Assembly (NCBI GenBank): GCA_945866165.1 | Contig: CAMBGO010000149.1 | Location: 1-5,930 of the forward strand | Direction of reading: 5' to 3' | DNA length: 5,930 nucleotides | Source: Chitinophaga pinensis | GTDB taxonomy: Bacteria > Bacteroidota > Bacteroidia > Chitinophagales > Chitinophagaceae | Shown: positions 1-5,930 of the stretch, piece by piece | How the letters are laid out: every line of letters starts with the position of its first letter | Numbering within the stretch: the stretch's first letter is position 1 | Notes under the pieces: generated by a model | Told to the model about the DNA's origin: nothing | The model's input: only the letters and a program-made list of their open reading frames with translations | Database searches by the model: none | Made by a program: the position numbers and the translations under genes

Positions 1-1364
1 TTAAAGCACAAATCAACCCTTTTAAAAACGGTTATTATTACCTAGCCTATCATTTTGGCAATAAGCAATTCCTTATTGATTCTGCAAAACTTGACGCAAA
101 TGGATTGGCGATTTTCAAGGGTGATAAGAAACTACAGGGCGGAATATACATGATTGTTTTCCCTGGAAAAAATGGATGGATAGAATGTATAGTTGACAAA
201 CAGCAATACTTCAAAATAGTTGCAGACACTTCAAATATTGTTAACAGCATTACTTTCACAGAATCAACTGATAATTTGATTTTTAATGACTATCAAAAGA
301 AGTCTTATGAAATCGGCAACAAGATTGCATCCTTAAGAAAAAGTTTGGGAGAAAATCCAAATGATGTAACTGCTTCTGAAAAAAATACACAAATTTCTTT
401 ACTTGGAAAAGAAATACAACAATATAGAGAGGAATTACAAAAGAAGCATCCCGAATTACTGTTGACTTCCATTTTCAAATTACTCACAGAGCCCGTAATA
501 CCTCCTAACAATGAACATCCCGGAGGTAAATATGATAGCAGTTTCGCCTACCAATATTATAAAAATCACTTCTGGGAAGGCATATCGTTCGCTGACGACA
601 GGCTGATTAGAACACCAGTATTGCAAGGGCGGTTTGACAGATACTATGAACAAGTTCTTCCACAGGCGCCTGACTCGATTATTAAATATGCGGACAACAT
701 GCTAGAAGAATCAAGGCCTAGTGAGGAGATGTTTAAGTTCATTCTTTCAAGCCTAACTGAAAAATACATTAACCCAAAATTCATGGGTCAAGATGCCGTC
801 TTTGTACATCTATTTGAAAAATATTTTCTCACAGGACAAGCAGAAAGTTGGATGAATGAGAAATATAAAAAATTTGTTTACGACCGTGGCTATTCACTGA
901 TGTCTAACGTAATTGGTGCGAAAGCACCTGAATTACCAATGATAGATACTGCTGGAAAAAAGTTTTCGTTGTATAACATTCAAGCACCTTTCACAGTAAT
1001 CTGTTTCTGGGACCCAACCTGTGGACACTGCAAGGAAGAGGTCCCTAGGATTGATTCAATTTTTCAAAAAAAATGGAAGGCAAACGGTGTTAGCTTAATT
1101 GGGGTTATGACTGACGGAGGAAAGGACAATTGGATTAAATATATCAAGGAGCACAACTTAAAAGGATGGAGTCATATTTACCAGACTGAAGAAACGAAAG
1201 AAGCGATTCTGAAGTCCAACAAACCTGGTTACAGACAATTATATGATGTTTACCAAACTCCAACGGTCTATTTACTAGATAAAGACAAAAACATCATTGC
1301 TAAAAAAATCACCTACTTACAGGTAGACGAGTTCATGGATGTTAAAAAGAAATCAGGTAACTAG
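1..1364 (+). CDS. Thioredoxin-fold (TlpA-like) protein with DUF4369/DUF5106-type N-terminal regions, 5' end cut by window
   Basis: Probably an exported or lipoprotein-anchored thiol-disulfide protein of the periplasm. The frame is open from the first complete codon at position 3, giving 453 visible residues; a TTG at 105 is not the real start, because the 34 preceding codons read sensibly (for example YYYLAYHFGNKQFLIDSAKL, a DUF4369-like beta-rich opening). The signal peptide and true start lie left of the window. Visible residues about 1-85 resemble DUF4369, about 90-300 form a charged, mainly helical DUF5106-like middle, and about 303-450 form the thioredoxin domain. The redox motif FWDPTCGHCKEE has its two cysteines near visible residues 340 and 343, and the cis-proline lies in YQTPTVYLL near 420. 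This three-part arrangement is common in Bacteroidota; the natural substrate is unknown. The gene converges on metF. Thioredoxin fold is certain; the DUF assignments are from memory of the families. Confidence 0.9.
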   Translation, partial: KAQINPFKNGYYYLAYHFGNKQFLIDSAKLDANGLAIFKGDKKLQGGIYMIVFPGKNGWIECIVDKQQYFKIVADTSNIVNSITFTESTDNLIFNDYQKKSYEIGNKIASLRKSLGENPNDVTASEKNTQISLLGKEIQQYREELQKKHPELLLTSIFKLLTEPVIPPNNEHPGGKYDSSFAYQYYKNHFWEGISFADDRLIRTPVLQGRFDRYYEQVLPQAPDSIIKYADNMLEESRPSEEMFKFILSSLTEKYINPKFMGQDAVFVHLFEKYFLTGQAESWMNEKYKKFVYDRGYSLMSNVIGAKAPELPMIDTAGKKFSLYNIQAPFTVICFWDPTCGHCKEEVPRIDSIFQKKWKANGVSLIGVMTDGGKDNWIKYIKEHNLKGWSHIYQTEETKEAILKSNKPGYRQLYDVYQTPTVYLLDKDKNIIAKKITYLQVDEFMDVKKKSGN

Positions 1365-1381
1365 AACTCCAGGATTTAGTT

Positions 1382-1421
1382 GGTTTTATTTTTTTGATTG
1401 GGAATAAAAAACTAAAAAACC
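1382..1421. terminator. AT-rich hairpin between convergent genes, possible bidirectional terminator
   Basis: GGTTTT at 1382-1387 pairs with AAAACC at 1416-1421. The stem continues with two A-T pairs and then five more between the T-run (1389-1395) and the A-run (1407-1415), with a bulged A at 1388, bulged CT at 1412-1413 and an 11-nt loop. That makes about 13 pairs, nearly all A-T. The hairpin lies just after the thioredoxin gene stop and overlaps the metF stop codon (1412-1414), where a shared terminator for two convergent genes would be expected. It has no GC-rich stem, so it is a weak candidate. Confidence 0.35.
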
Positions 1422-2365
1422 TTAGCTACTGCATTATATATGATTGCAGGTTTACCCAATGTATAGTAATGTAATACAGGAACACCGGCTTTCTTTAATT
1501 CTCTTGATTGATTGATCAACCATTCTTGTCCAACCAATTCACAATCTTCATCGGTCTTAGCCCTATTCATTTCATTGAGCAAATCACTGGGAATATCCAC
1601 ATGAAAAATTCTTGGAATAATTGTAAGTTGTTTTTTATTGGTAAGAGGCTTCAATCCGGGAATGATTGGAACAGTGATGCCAGCTTGTCTGCATTTATCA
1701 ACAAATTCAAAAAACTTGGCATTGTCGAAAAACATCTGAGTCAAAATATATTCTGCACCAGCATCAACCTTTGCCTTTAAATACCGTAAGTCTGATTCCA
1801 TATTGGGCGCTTCGAAATGCTTTTCAGGATATCCAGCTGTTCCAATACAAAAATGTGTTCTGAAGCCTTCACGGATATCATCTTCTTGATATATTCCGTT
1901 ATTTAAATTATCAACTTGTTTTAAAAGATCGATAGCATATCTATTGCCATTGGGTTCGGGCTCGAAGCTAGCCTCATTTTTTGTTGCATCACCGCGCAAA
2001 ACGAGTACGTTGTCAATACCCAAAAAATTAAGATCAATCAACGCGTCTTCTGTCTCTCTTTTTGTAAACCCACCACAAATAAGATGAGGCACTGCATCAA
2101 CTTTATAGTGATTCATGATAGCAGCACATATACCAACTGTTCCTGGTCTTTTTCTTACTTCAACTTTTTCAAATGTCCCATCAGACTTCTTTTTAAAAAT
2201 ATGCTCACTACGATGGTAAGTAACATTGATAAAGGAAGGCTTAAATTCCATTAGGGGATCAAGGTGTTGATACAATGAATTGATGGTTCTTCCCTTTAGT
2301 GGAGGTAGCACCTCAAATGAAACCACGGTATCTTTCGCATTATTAATATGATCTATTACTTTCAT
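1412..2365 (-). CDS. metF: 5,10-methylenetetrahydrofolate reductase (MetF)
   Basis: Cytoplasmic FAD enzyme that reduces 5,10-methylene-THF to 5-methyl-THF, the methyl donor for methionine synthesis. The 317-residue protein is slightly longer than the E. coli enzyme (about 296) and is a single TIM-barrel domain. Visible family motifs are SFEVLPP at residues 16-22, where Glu18 matches the catalytic glutamate of the usual SFEFFPP; LRGD at 123-126, whose Asp contacts flavin; the GTAGYPEKH segment around 175-183; TQMFFD at 209-214, with the folate-contacting Gln210; PIIPGL at 233-238; and HYYTLG near 299-304, matching the C-terminal HFYT motif. No C-terminal regulatory domain as in eukaryotic MTHFR is present. 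The ATG at 2365 is the natural start: the conserved motif follows at the expected distance, and no Shine-Dalgarno is visible. It is divergent from lptB and stands alone, without metH or another methionine gene in view. Confidence 0.96.
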   Translation of the reverse strand: MKVIDHINNAKDTVVSFEVLPPLKGRTINSLYQHLDPLMEFKPSFINVTYHRSEHIFKKKSDGTFEKVEVRKRPGTVGICAAIMNHYKVDAVPHLICGGFTKRETEDALIDLNFLGIDNVLVLRGDATKNEASFEPEPNGNRYAIDLLKQVDNLNNGIYQEDDIREGFRTHFCIGTAGYPEKHFEAPNMESDLRYLKAKVDAGAEYILTQMFFDNAKFFEFVDKCRQAGITVPIIPGLKPLTNKKQLTIIPRIFHVDIPSDLLNEMNRAKTDEDCELVGQEWLINQSRELKKAGVPVLHYYTLGKPAIIYNAVAKVF

Positions 2366-2391
2366 CGTTATCGTTGGATGTTATTGGTCGG

Positions 2392-2399
2392 CAAAAATA
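2392..2399 (-). promoter_or_regulatory. Candidate metF -7 promoter element (Bacteroidota type)
   Basis: Read on the minus strand this is TATTTTTG, a full match to the Bacteroidota -7 consensus TAnnTTTG. It ends 26 bp before the metF ATG, leaving room for a short leader. No good TTG stands at the expected -33 distance, so the call rests on the -7 box and its position. Confidence 0.45.
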
Positions 2400-2497
2400 C
2401 ATAAACTCTTGTCTCATAATCCATTTCGTTGAAAACAATGGAAGAAGTTAGAATTAAAATCAAGATTGATAGACCCCTTTTCTGAACTGTGCAAATC

Positions 2498-2527
2498 GTG
2501 TTTTTTAAGTACCTTGCAATAGTTTCG
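2498..2527 (+). promoter_or_regulatory. Candidate promoter for the lptB-GH3 operon
   Basis: GTG at 2498-2500, then exactly 19 bp, then TAGTTTCG at 2520-2527. This is one mismatch in each box from the Bacteroidota pattern TTG-N19-TAnnTTTG. It would place transcription start about 35 bp upstream of the lptB ATG. The spacing is right and the location is the only upstream space available, but both boxes are imperfect. Confidence 0.4.
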
Positions 2528-2568
2528 TAACGTACTCAACACGGTCAGCTAAACAAACTCTATTTTTC

Positions 2569-3351
2569 ATGAACCTAATCATCCAAACAAAGAACCTAAT
2601 CAAAAAGTACCACAACAGAACAGTGGTAAACCAGGTTTCTATTGAGGTTAAACAGGGTGAAATTGTTGGGTTGCTCGGGCCAAATGGTGCGGGAAAAACA
2701 ACTTCCTTTTATATGGTAGTTGGCCTAATAAAGCCAGATGAAGGAGAAGTGTATTTAAATGACCTCAATATCACAAAGCTACCCATGTACAAAAGAGCAC
2801 AGATGGGAATTGGCTACCTTCCACAGGAGGCATCAGTATTTCGCAAGCTTTCCGTTGAAGACAATATTTCAGCCGTATTAGAGATGACCAAGTTTACTAA
2901 ACAGGAAAGAAAAGACAAGCTGGAAGAACTATTGAATGAATTCAGGCTCACGCATGTTCGCAAAAATAATGGAGATTCCCTTAGTGGTGGAGAAAGAAGA
3001 AGAACAGAAATAGCAAGGGCTTTGGCAGTCGATCCTAAATTCATCTTACTAGATGAACCCTTTGCAGGGGTTGATCCCATTGCTGTTGAAGACATACAAA
3101 CAGTGGTAGCACGATTGAAATATAAAAATATCGGTATCCTTATTACGGATCACAACGTAAACGAAACGCTGTCTATCTGCGACAGGGCTTATTTGCTAAT
3201 AGAAGGTAAAATTTTCAAACACGGCACAGCAGAAGAACTCGCTGAAGATGAACAAGTGAGAAACCTTTATTTGGGCCGCAACTTTGAGCTCAAAAGAAAA
3301 GATTACCTTCATGAAGAAGCAAAACAAGAGTCGCTTTATGGCGACAGATAA
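2569..3351 (+). CDS. lptB: LPS export ABC transporter ATP-binding protein LptB
   Basis: Cytoplasmic ATPase that, as a dimer with the membrane proteins LptF and LptG, powers extraction of lipopolysaccharide from the inner membrane towards LptC and the Lpt bridge. All ABC ATPase motifs are intact: Walker A GPNGAGKT (residues 37-44), Q-loop Gln86 in YLPQEAS, signature LSGGE (138-142), Walker B FILLDEP with catalytic Glu (158-164), and H-loop His195 in LITDHNV. The run LSGGERRRTEIARALA and FAGVDPIAVEDI are typical of LptB rather than of amino-acid transporters such as LivF. At 260 residues it is about 20 longer than E. coli LptB, the extra being a charged C-terminal tail after YLGRNFEL. No Shine-Dalgarno is seen before the ATG. 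The GH3-family gene follows after 16 bp, so they are likely co-transcribed. LptF/G/C are not in the window, which is usual because lptB often lies apart from lptF and lptG. Confidence 0.95.
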   Translation: MNLIIQTKNLIKKYHNRTVVNQVSIEVKQGEIVGLLGPNGAGKTTSFYMVVGLIKPDEGEVYLNDLNITKLPMYKRAQMGIGYLPQEASVFRKLSVEDNISAVLEMTKFTKQERKDKLEELLNEFRLTHVRKNNGDSLSGGERRRTEIARALAVDPKFILLDEPFAGVDPIAVEDIQTVVARLKYKNIGILITDHNVNETLSICDRAYLLIEGKIFKHGTAEELAEDEQVRNLYLGRNFELKRKDYLHEEAKQESLYGDR

Positions 3352-3367
3352 TCTTCTTTAAAACATC

Positions 3368-4873
3368 ATGAAGTTTCTAAGTCCTGCCATATCAACCTTG
3401 GCTCGTTTACGCTCCTGGAGAATCGAAGCATGGATGCAGCATCCTATTTCTGCACAAAGAGAAGTATTACAAGACCTTGTAACTACAGCACAATTCACTG
3501 AAATAGGTAGACAATATGAATTTTCTAAATTGTTTACTACCAAATCGTTTAAACAAGCTGTACCGATTCATGAGTACAATGACTTAAAGCCATTTATTGA
3601 AAGAATCATGCAAGGTGAACAAAATTTGCTTTGGAACACTCCAATCAATTGGTTTGCAAAAAGCAGTGGCACTACATCAGATAAAAGTAAGTTCATTCCG
3701 GTAACCAACGAAAGTCTTGAGGACGGTCACTTTAAAGCAGCAAAAGATATTCTTAGTCTCTATTACATGCATAACCCAGATTCCGATATGTTAACCGGAA
3801 AGGGATTAATGATTGGTGGAAGTCACTCAATCAGCAGCCTACATGAAGAGGCTCATTATGGCGATCTCAGTGCAGTATTGATGCAGAATACACCATTTTG
3901 GGGAAACCTAATCAGAACACCTGACCTTAGTATTGCATTGATGGATGAGTGGGAAAACAAAATTGAAAAGTTAGCAGAAACCACCATCAATGAAAATGTT
4001 ACATCTGTTTCAGGTGTGCCAACATGGACACTCATTCTATTTCAACGCATCCTTGAACTCACAGGAAAAAAAACAATAAAAGAAGTATGGCCTTCATTGG
4101 AAATGTATTTTCACGGAGGTGTTTCGTTTCATCCATATAAAGAGCAATTCAAAAAACTTATTGGGGGTGAAATAAATTTTCTTGAGATGTATAATGCGAG
4201 TGAAGGTTTTTTTGCAGCACAGGATATTCCGGGTTCAGATGGCATGCTCTTATTTTTAGACCATGGTATTTTCTATGAATTCATGCCTATTGAAGAATAT
4301 GGAAAAGAACAACCCCGTACAATCGGCTTAAAAGATGTTGAGCTTGGTCAGCATTATGCTCCTGTTATAACCACCAATGGGGGGCTCTGGCGCTATTTGC
4401 TTGGAGATACTATTCAATTCACAAATCTCAGTCCATTCAGAATTAAAGTAAGTGGAAGGCTGAAGCTTTTCATCAATGCATTTGGAGAGGAGCTGATCAT
4501 AGACAATTCAGATAGGGCAATTGCGGAAGCATGCAAACAATGTGATGCTATAATGACAGATTATACAGCGGGCCCAATTTATTTCAGTGAAGATGGGAAT
4601 GGTGCACATGAGTGGTTGGTTGAATTTGAAAAAGAGCCGACTGATATCGTTAGATTCATTTCAGTATTAGATGAAACCCTAAAGAATTTGAACAGTGATT
4701 ACGAAGCGAAGAGGTACAAAGACATTGCATTGAGACCACCCCAACTAAAAGTGATACCAAAAGGGCATTTCAACAAATGGCTTAAAAATAAAAATAAGTT
4801 AGGCGGACAACACAAGATACCGAGACTAAGCAATGATAGGGTGATTTTGGAGGAGGTGATTGGGTTATTGTAA
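3368..4873 (+). CDS. GH3-family (auxin-responsive promoter family) acyl-adenylating enzyme
   Basis: A 501-residue member of the GH3 branch of the ANL adenylating superfamily. Plant GH3 enzymes adenylate a carboxylic acid such as indole-acetate or jasmonate and conjugate it to an amino acid; the substrate of the bacterial relatives is not established. The nucleotide-binding motifs are present: the P-loop-like KSSGTTSDKSKF at residues 98-109, the YNASEGFF segment at 275-282 (equivalent of the ANL Y-x-S-E adenine/acyl motif), GLWRYLLGD at 339-347 with the ribose-binding Asp347, and GRLKLFINAFGEEL at 363-376 at the hinge before the small C-terminal domain. That domain carries conserved-looking lysines in HFNKWLKNKNKLGGQHKIPRL. 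There is no signal peptide, so it should be cytoplasmic. It starts 16 bp after lptB and shares its direction, so an operon is likely. Its stop codon abuts the heptamer repeat element downstream. Family is clear; acceptor and acyl substrate cannot be read from the sequence. Confidence 0.92.
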   Translation: MKFLSPAISTLARLRSWRIEAWMQHPISAQREVLQDLVTTAQFTEIGRQYEFSKLFTTKSFKQAVPIHEYNDLKPFIERIMQGEQNLLWNTPINWFAKSSGTTSDKSKFIPVTNESLEDGHFKAAKDILSLYYMHNPDSDMLTGKGLMIGGSHSISSLHEEAHYGDLSAVLMQNTPFWGNLIRTPDLSIALMDEWENKIEKLAETTINENVTSVSGVPTWTLILFQRILELTGKKTIKEVWPSLEMYFHGGVSFHPYKEQFKKLIGGEINFLEMYNASEGFFAAQDIPGSDGMLLFLDHGIFYEFMPIEEYGKEQPRTIGLKDVELGQHYAPVITTNGGLWRYLLGDTIQFTNLSPFRIKVSGRLKLFINAFGEELIIDNSDRAIAEACKQCDAIMTDYTAGPIYFSEDGNGAHEWLVEFEKEPTDIVRFISVLDETLKNLNSDYEAKRYKDIALRPPQLKVIPKGHFNKWLKNKNKLGGQHKIPRLSNDRVILEEVIGLL

Positions 4874-4877
4874 GTGA

Positions 4878-4919
4878 GATGTAAGATGAGAGACATAAGA
4901 TGTAAGACATAAGATGTAA
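4878..4919 (+). repeat. Left heptamer array, six tandem 7-bp units
   Basis: Six consecutive units in perfect 7-bp phase: gatgtaa, gatgaga, gacataa, gatgtaa, gacataa, gatgtaa. The last four form an exact 14-bp tandem duplication (gacataagatgtaa at 4892-4905 and 4906-4919). Weaker units continue on both sides: taagtga at 4871-4877, containing the GH3 stop codon, and gaagttt and gaattta at 4920-4933. Confidence 0.85.
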
Positions 4920-4973
4920 GAAGTTTGAATTTAGAAATCTTCGTTAAGAAATCATCTAAAAACAGTTTAAACT

Positions 4974-5029
4974 TTAAGTCTTACATCTCACATCTTATGT
5001 CTCATATCTTATGTCTAATGTCTTAGATC
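4974..5029 (-). repeat. Right heptamer array, eight tandem 7-bp units in opposite orientation
   Basis: Eight consecutive 7-bp units on the plus strand: ttaagtc, ttacatc, tcacatc, ttatgtc, tcatatc, ttatgtc, taatgtc, ttagatc. All share the T-A-TC skeleton with variation mainly at positions 2, 4 and 5. Their reverse complements (gacataa, gatgtaa and so on) are the units of the left array, so the two arrays form an inverted pair. Confidence 0.85.
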
Positions 5030-5059
5030 TTTTTAATATCTTGCACAAAACCAACTAAT

Positions 5060-5815
5060 ATGAAATTGCTTGAAGGGAAAGTTGCCATTGTAACGGGTGC
5101 AGCACGTGGAATTGGAGAGGCCATCGCTATCAAGTTGGCGGAGCATGGTGCCAACATTGCTTTCACCTATGTAAGTGATAGCAGTGCTGAAAAAGCAGCA
5201 ACACTTGTAAGTAAGATTGAATCAATGGGTGTGCAAGCGAAGGCATGGAAGAGCAATGCAGGTGTATTTGCTGAAACCGAAATATTTGTAAACGAAGTTG
5301 TAAAAGAATTTGGCACCATTGATGTCTGTGTTAACAATGCAGGAATCTCAAAGGATAATTTACTACTCCGAATGACACCTGAACAATGGGATGAAGTGAT
5401 GGATATCAATTTGAAAAGTGTATTCAACATGACCAAGCAAGTAATTCGTCCAATGATGAAAGCCAAAAAAGGTTCCATTATAAACATGAGCTCCATCATC
5501 GGCATTAGGGGAAATGCAGGCCAAAGTAGTTATGCGGCTAGCAAGGCAGGAATTATTGGATTTACGAAATCCATCGCTTTGGAACTGGGCAGTAGAAATG
5601 TTAGGGTAAACGCTATTGCGCCGGGTTTCATTGAAACAGATATGACACATTATTTGAAAGAGGGAGAAGCTGCGCAAGCCTTTCTTTCAAAAATTCCACT
5701 GGGCCGATTTGGATCAGCTGAAGAAATTGGAAATACTACCCTGTTTTTAGCTTCTGACATGAGCAGCTATATCACAGGTCAGGTATTAAGCGTCTGTGGT
5801 GGATTAAATATTTAA
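5060..5815 (+). CDS. fabG: 3-oxoacyl-[acyl-carrier-protein] reductase (FabG), short-chain dehydrogenase
   Basis: Cytoplasmic NADPH-dependent reductase that reduces 3-oxoacyl-ACP to 3-hydroxyacyl-ACP in type II fatty-acid elongation. The 251 residues are the normal classical-SDR length. Visible features are the cofactor motif TGAARGIG (12-19), NNAG (92-95), Asn117 in DINLKS, and the catalytic Ser145, Tyr158 and Lys162 in the MSS...YAASK segment, with the spacing of E. coli FabG. Then come PGFIETDM (188-195), which closes over the cofactor, and the C-terminal SVCGGLNI. Two positions differ from the textbook family: the usual adenine-contacting Asp-Val is replaced by Ser-Asn (SNAGVF, 65-70), and the terminal V-D-G-G has Cys for Asp. 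I believe both occur in Bacteroidota FabG proteins, so they probably do not mean loss of function. No acpP, fabD or fabF is adjacent. The ATG is preceded by an A-rich stretch without a Shine-Dalgarno. Another SDR reductase is possible, but FabG fits best. Confidence 0.9.
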   Translation: MKLLEGKVAIVTGAARGIGEAIAIKLAEHGANIAFTYVSDSSAEKAATLVSKIESMGVQAKAWKSNAGVFAETEIFVNEVVKEFGTIDVCVNNAGISKDNLLLRMTPEQWDEVMDINLKSVFNMTKQVIRPMMKAKKGSIINMSSIIGIRGNAGQSSYAASKAGIIGFTKSIALELGSRNVRVNAIAPGFIETDMTHYLKEGEAAQAFLSKIPLGRFGSAEEIGNTTLFLASDMSSYITGQVLSVCGGLNI

Positions 5816-5888
5816 TGAACGTTAATTTTTGGGGATTTCTTCTTTGAATCGTACTGTTTTTAGTCACGATGGTTTATTTTAGCAACCT

Positions 5889-5930
5889 GTGATAAAAAGA
5901 ATTTTAACATATTTACTGGTCGCAGTTTTC
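5889..5930 (+). CDS. Possible start of a secreted or membrane protein, cut by right edge
   Basis: From a GTG at 5889 the frame is open to the window end and reads (M)IKRILTYLLVAVF, two basic residues followed by a hydrophobic run, as at the start of a signal peptide or a first membrane helix. An in-frame stop (TAG, 5880-5882) sits just upstream, so GTG is the only usual start in this frame. Only 14 codons are visible and no family can be named; the frame could be open by chance. It lies 73 bp after fabG in the same direction. Confidence 0.4.
   Translation, partial: MIKRILTYLLVAVF

Larger units (their letters stand above)
4871..5036. repeat. Inverted heptamer-repeat element (long imperfect hairpin) between GH3 gene and fabG
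   Basis: Two arrays of degenerate 7-bp units face each other: a left array of GA(T/C)(G/A)TAA-type units and a right array of the reverse-complement type TTATGTC. In the best register 4885-4907 pairs with 4986-5008, matching at 20 of 23 positions; pairing extends outward and inward with more mismatches, several of which would be G-U in the rightward RNA. The unpaired middle is AT-rich and about 45-55 nt long. The element fills most of the 186-bp gap and starts exactly at the GH3 stop codon. It encodes no protein. It resembles a dispersed intergenic repeat or a hairpin 3' end; a T-run at 5030-5034 directly after the right arm would also suit a terminator for the lptB-GH3 transcript. The function is unknown. 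Confidence 0.8.

Noticed and set aside
105..107. TTG as the start codon of the first gene
   Set aside because: The frame is open to the left edge, and the 34 upstream codons give a protein-like sequence consistent with the DUF4369-type opening, so the gene begins outside the window.
1508..1780. Plus-strand 90-codon open frame inside metF
   Set aside because: It is antisense to well-conserved MetF motifs and shows no family features.
2366..2568. Possible SAM, cobalamin or folate-type riboswitch upstream of metF
   Set aside because: The candidate metF transcript start leaves only about 20 bp of leader on the minus strand, and I see no conserved riboswitch core or multi-stem layout in the region.
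4871..5036. CRISPR array
   Set aside because: The repeat units are 7 bp with no spacers and are arranged as an inverted pair, unlike 23-50-bp direct repeats separated by unique spacers.
5167..5677. Minus-strand open frames of 104 and 112 codons opposite fabG
   Set aside because: They lie wholly within the clear fabG coding sequence, have no recognisable domain, and are best explained as antisense shadows.
5875..5882. TATTTTAG as a -7 promoter box for the gene at the right edge
   Set aside because: It ends only 6 bp before the GTG, which would make the transcript leaderless, and no TTG is at the right -33 distance.

Overview
The window looks like ordinary chromosomal DNA from a member of the Bacteroidota, most likely a Chitinophagaceae-type (Chitinophagales) organism. 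The evidence is the low G+C content, translation starts without recognisable Shine-Dalgarno sequences, promoter elements close to the Bacteroidota pattern TTG-N19-TAnnTTTG, a DUF4369/DUF5106/thioredoxin lipoprotein-type gene, and a bacterial GH3-family gene directly behind lptB. The taxon is inferred from gene content and style, not from a marker gene.

Layout from left to right. Positions 1-1364 (+) hold the 3' part of a thioredoxin-fold protein that runs off the left edge. It converges on metF (1412-2365, -), with an AT-rich hairpin in the 47-bp gap. A 203-bp divergent intergenic region (2366-2568) carries candidate promoters for metF (leftward) and lptB (rightward). lptB (2569-3351) and a GH3-family adenylating-enzyme gene (3368-4873) are 16 bp apart and probably co-transcribed. 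A 186-bp spacer (4874-5059) is filled mostly by two facing arrays of degenerate 7-bp repeats that can fold into a long hairpin. fabG (5060-5815, +) follows. At the right edge a probable GTG-started reading frame (5889 onward) has what looks like the beginning of a signal peptide or membrane segment.

Functionally these are housekeeping genes: one-carbon/methionine metabolism (MetF), lipopolysaccharide export energisation (LptB), fatty-acid elongation (FabG), an envelope redox protein, and a GH3 enzyme whose bacterial role is not settled. LptB, FabG and possibly GH3 all bear on the envelope and acyl supply, but that link is inferred from proximity. I see no phage, insertion sequence, CRISPR, toxin-antitoxin or defence system. 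The one structure not explained by known genes is the inverted heptamer-repeat element at 4871-5036, the best candidate for follow-up.
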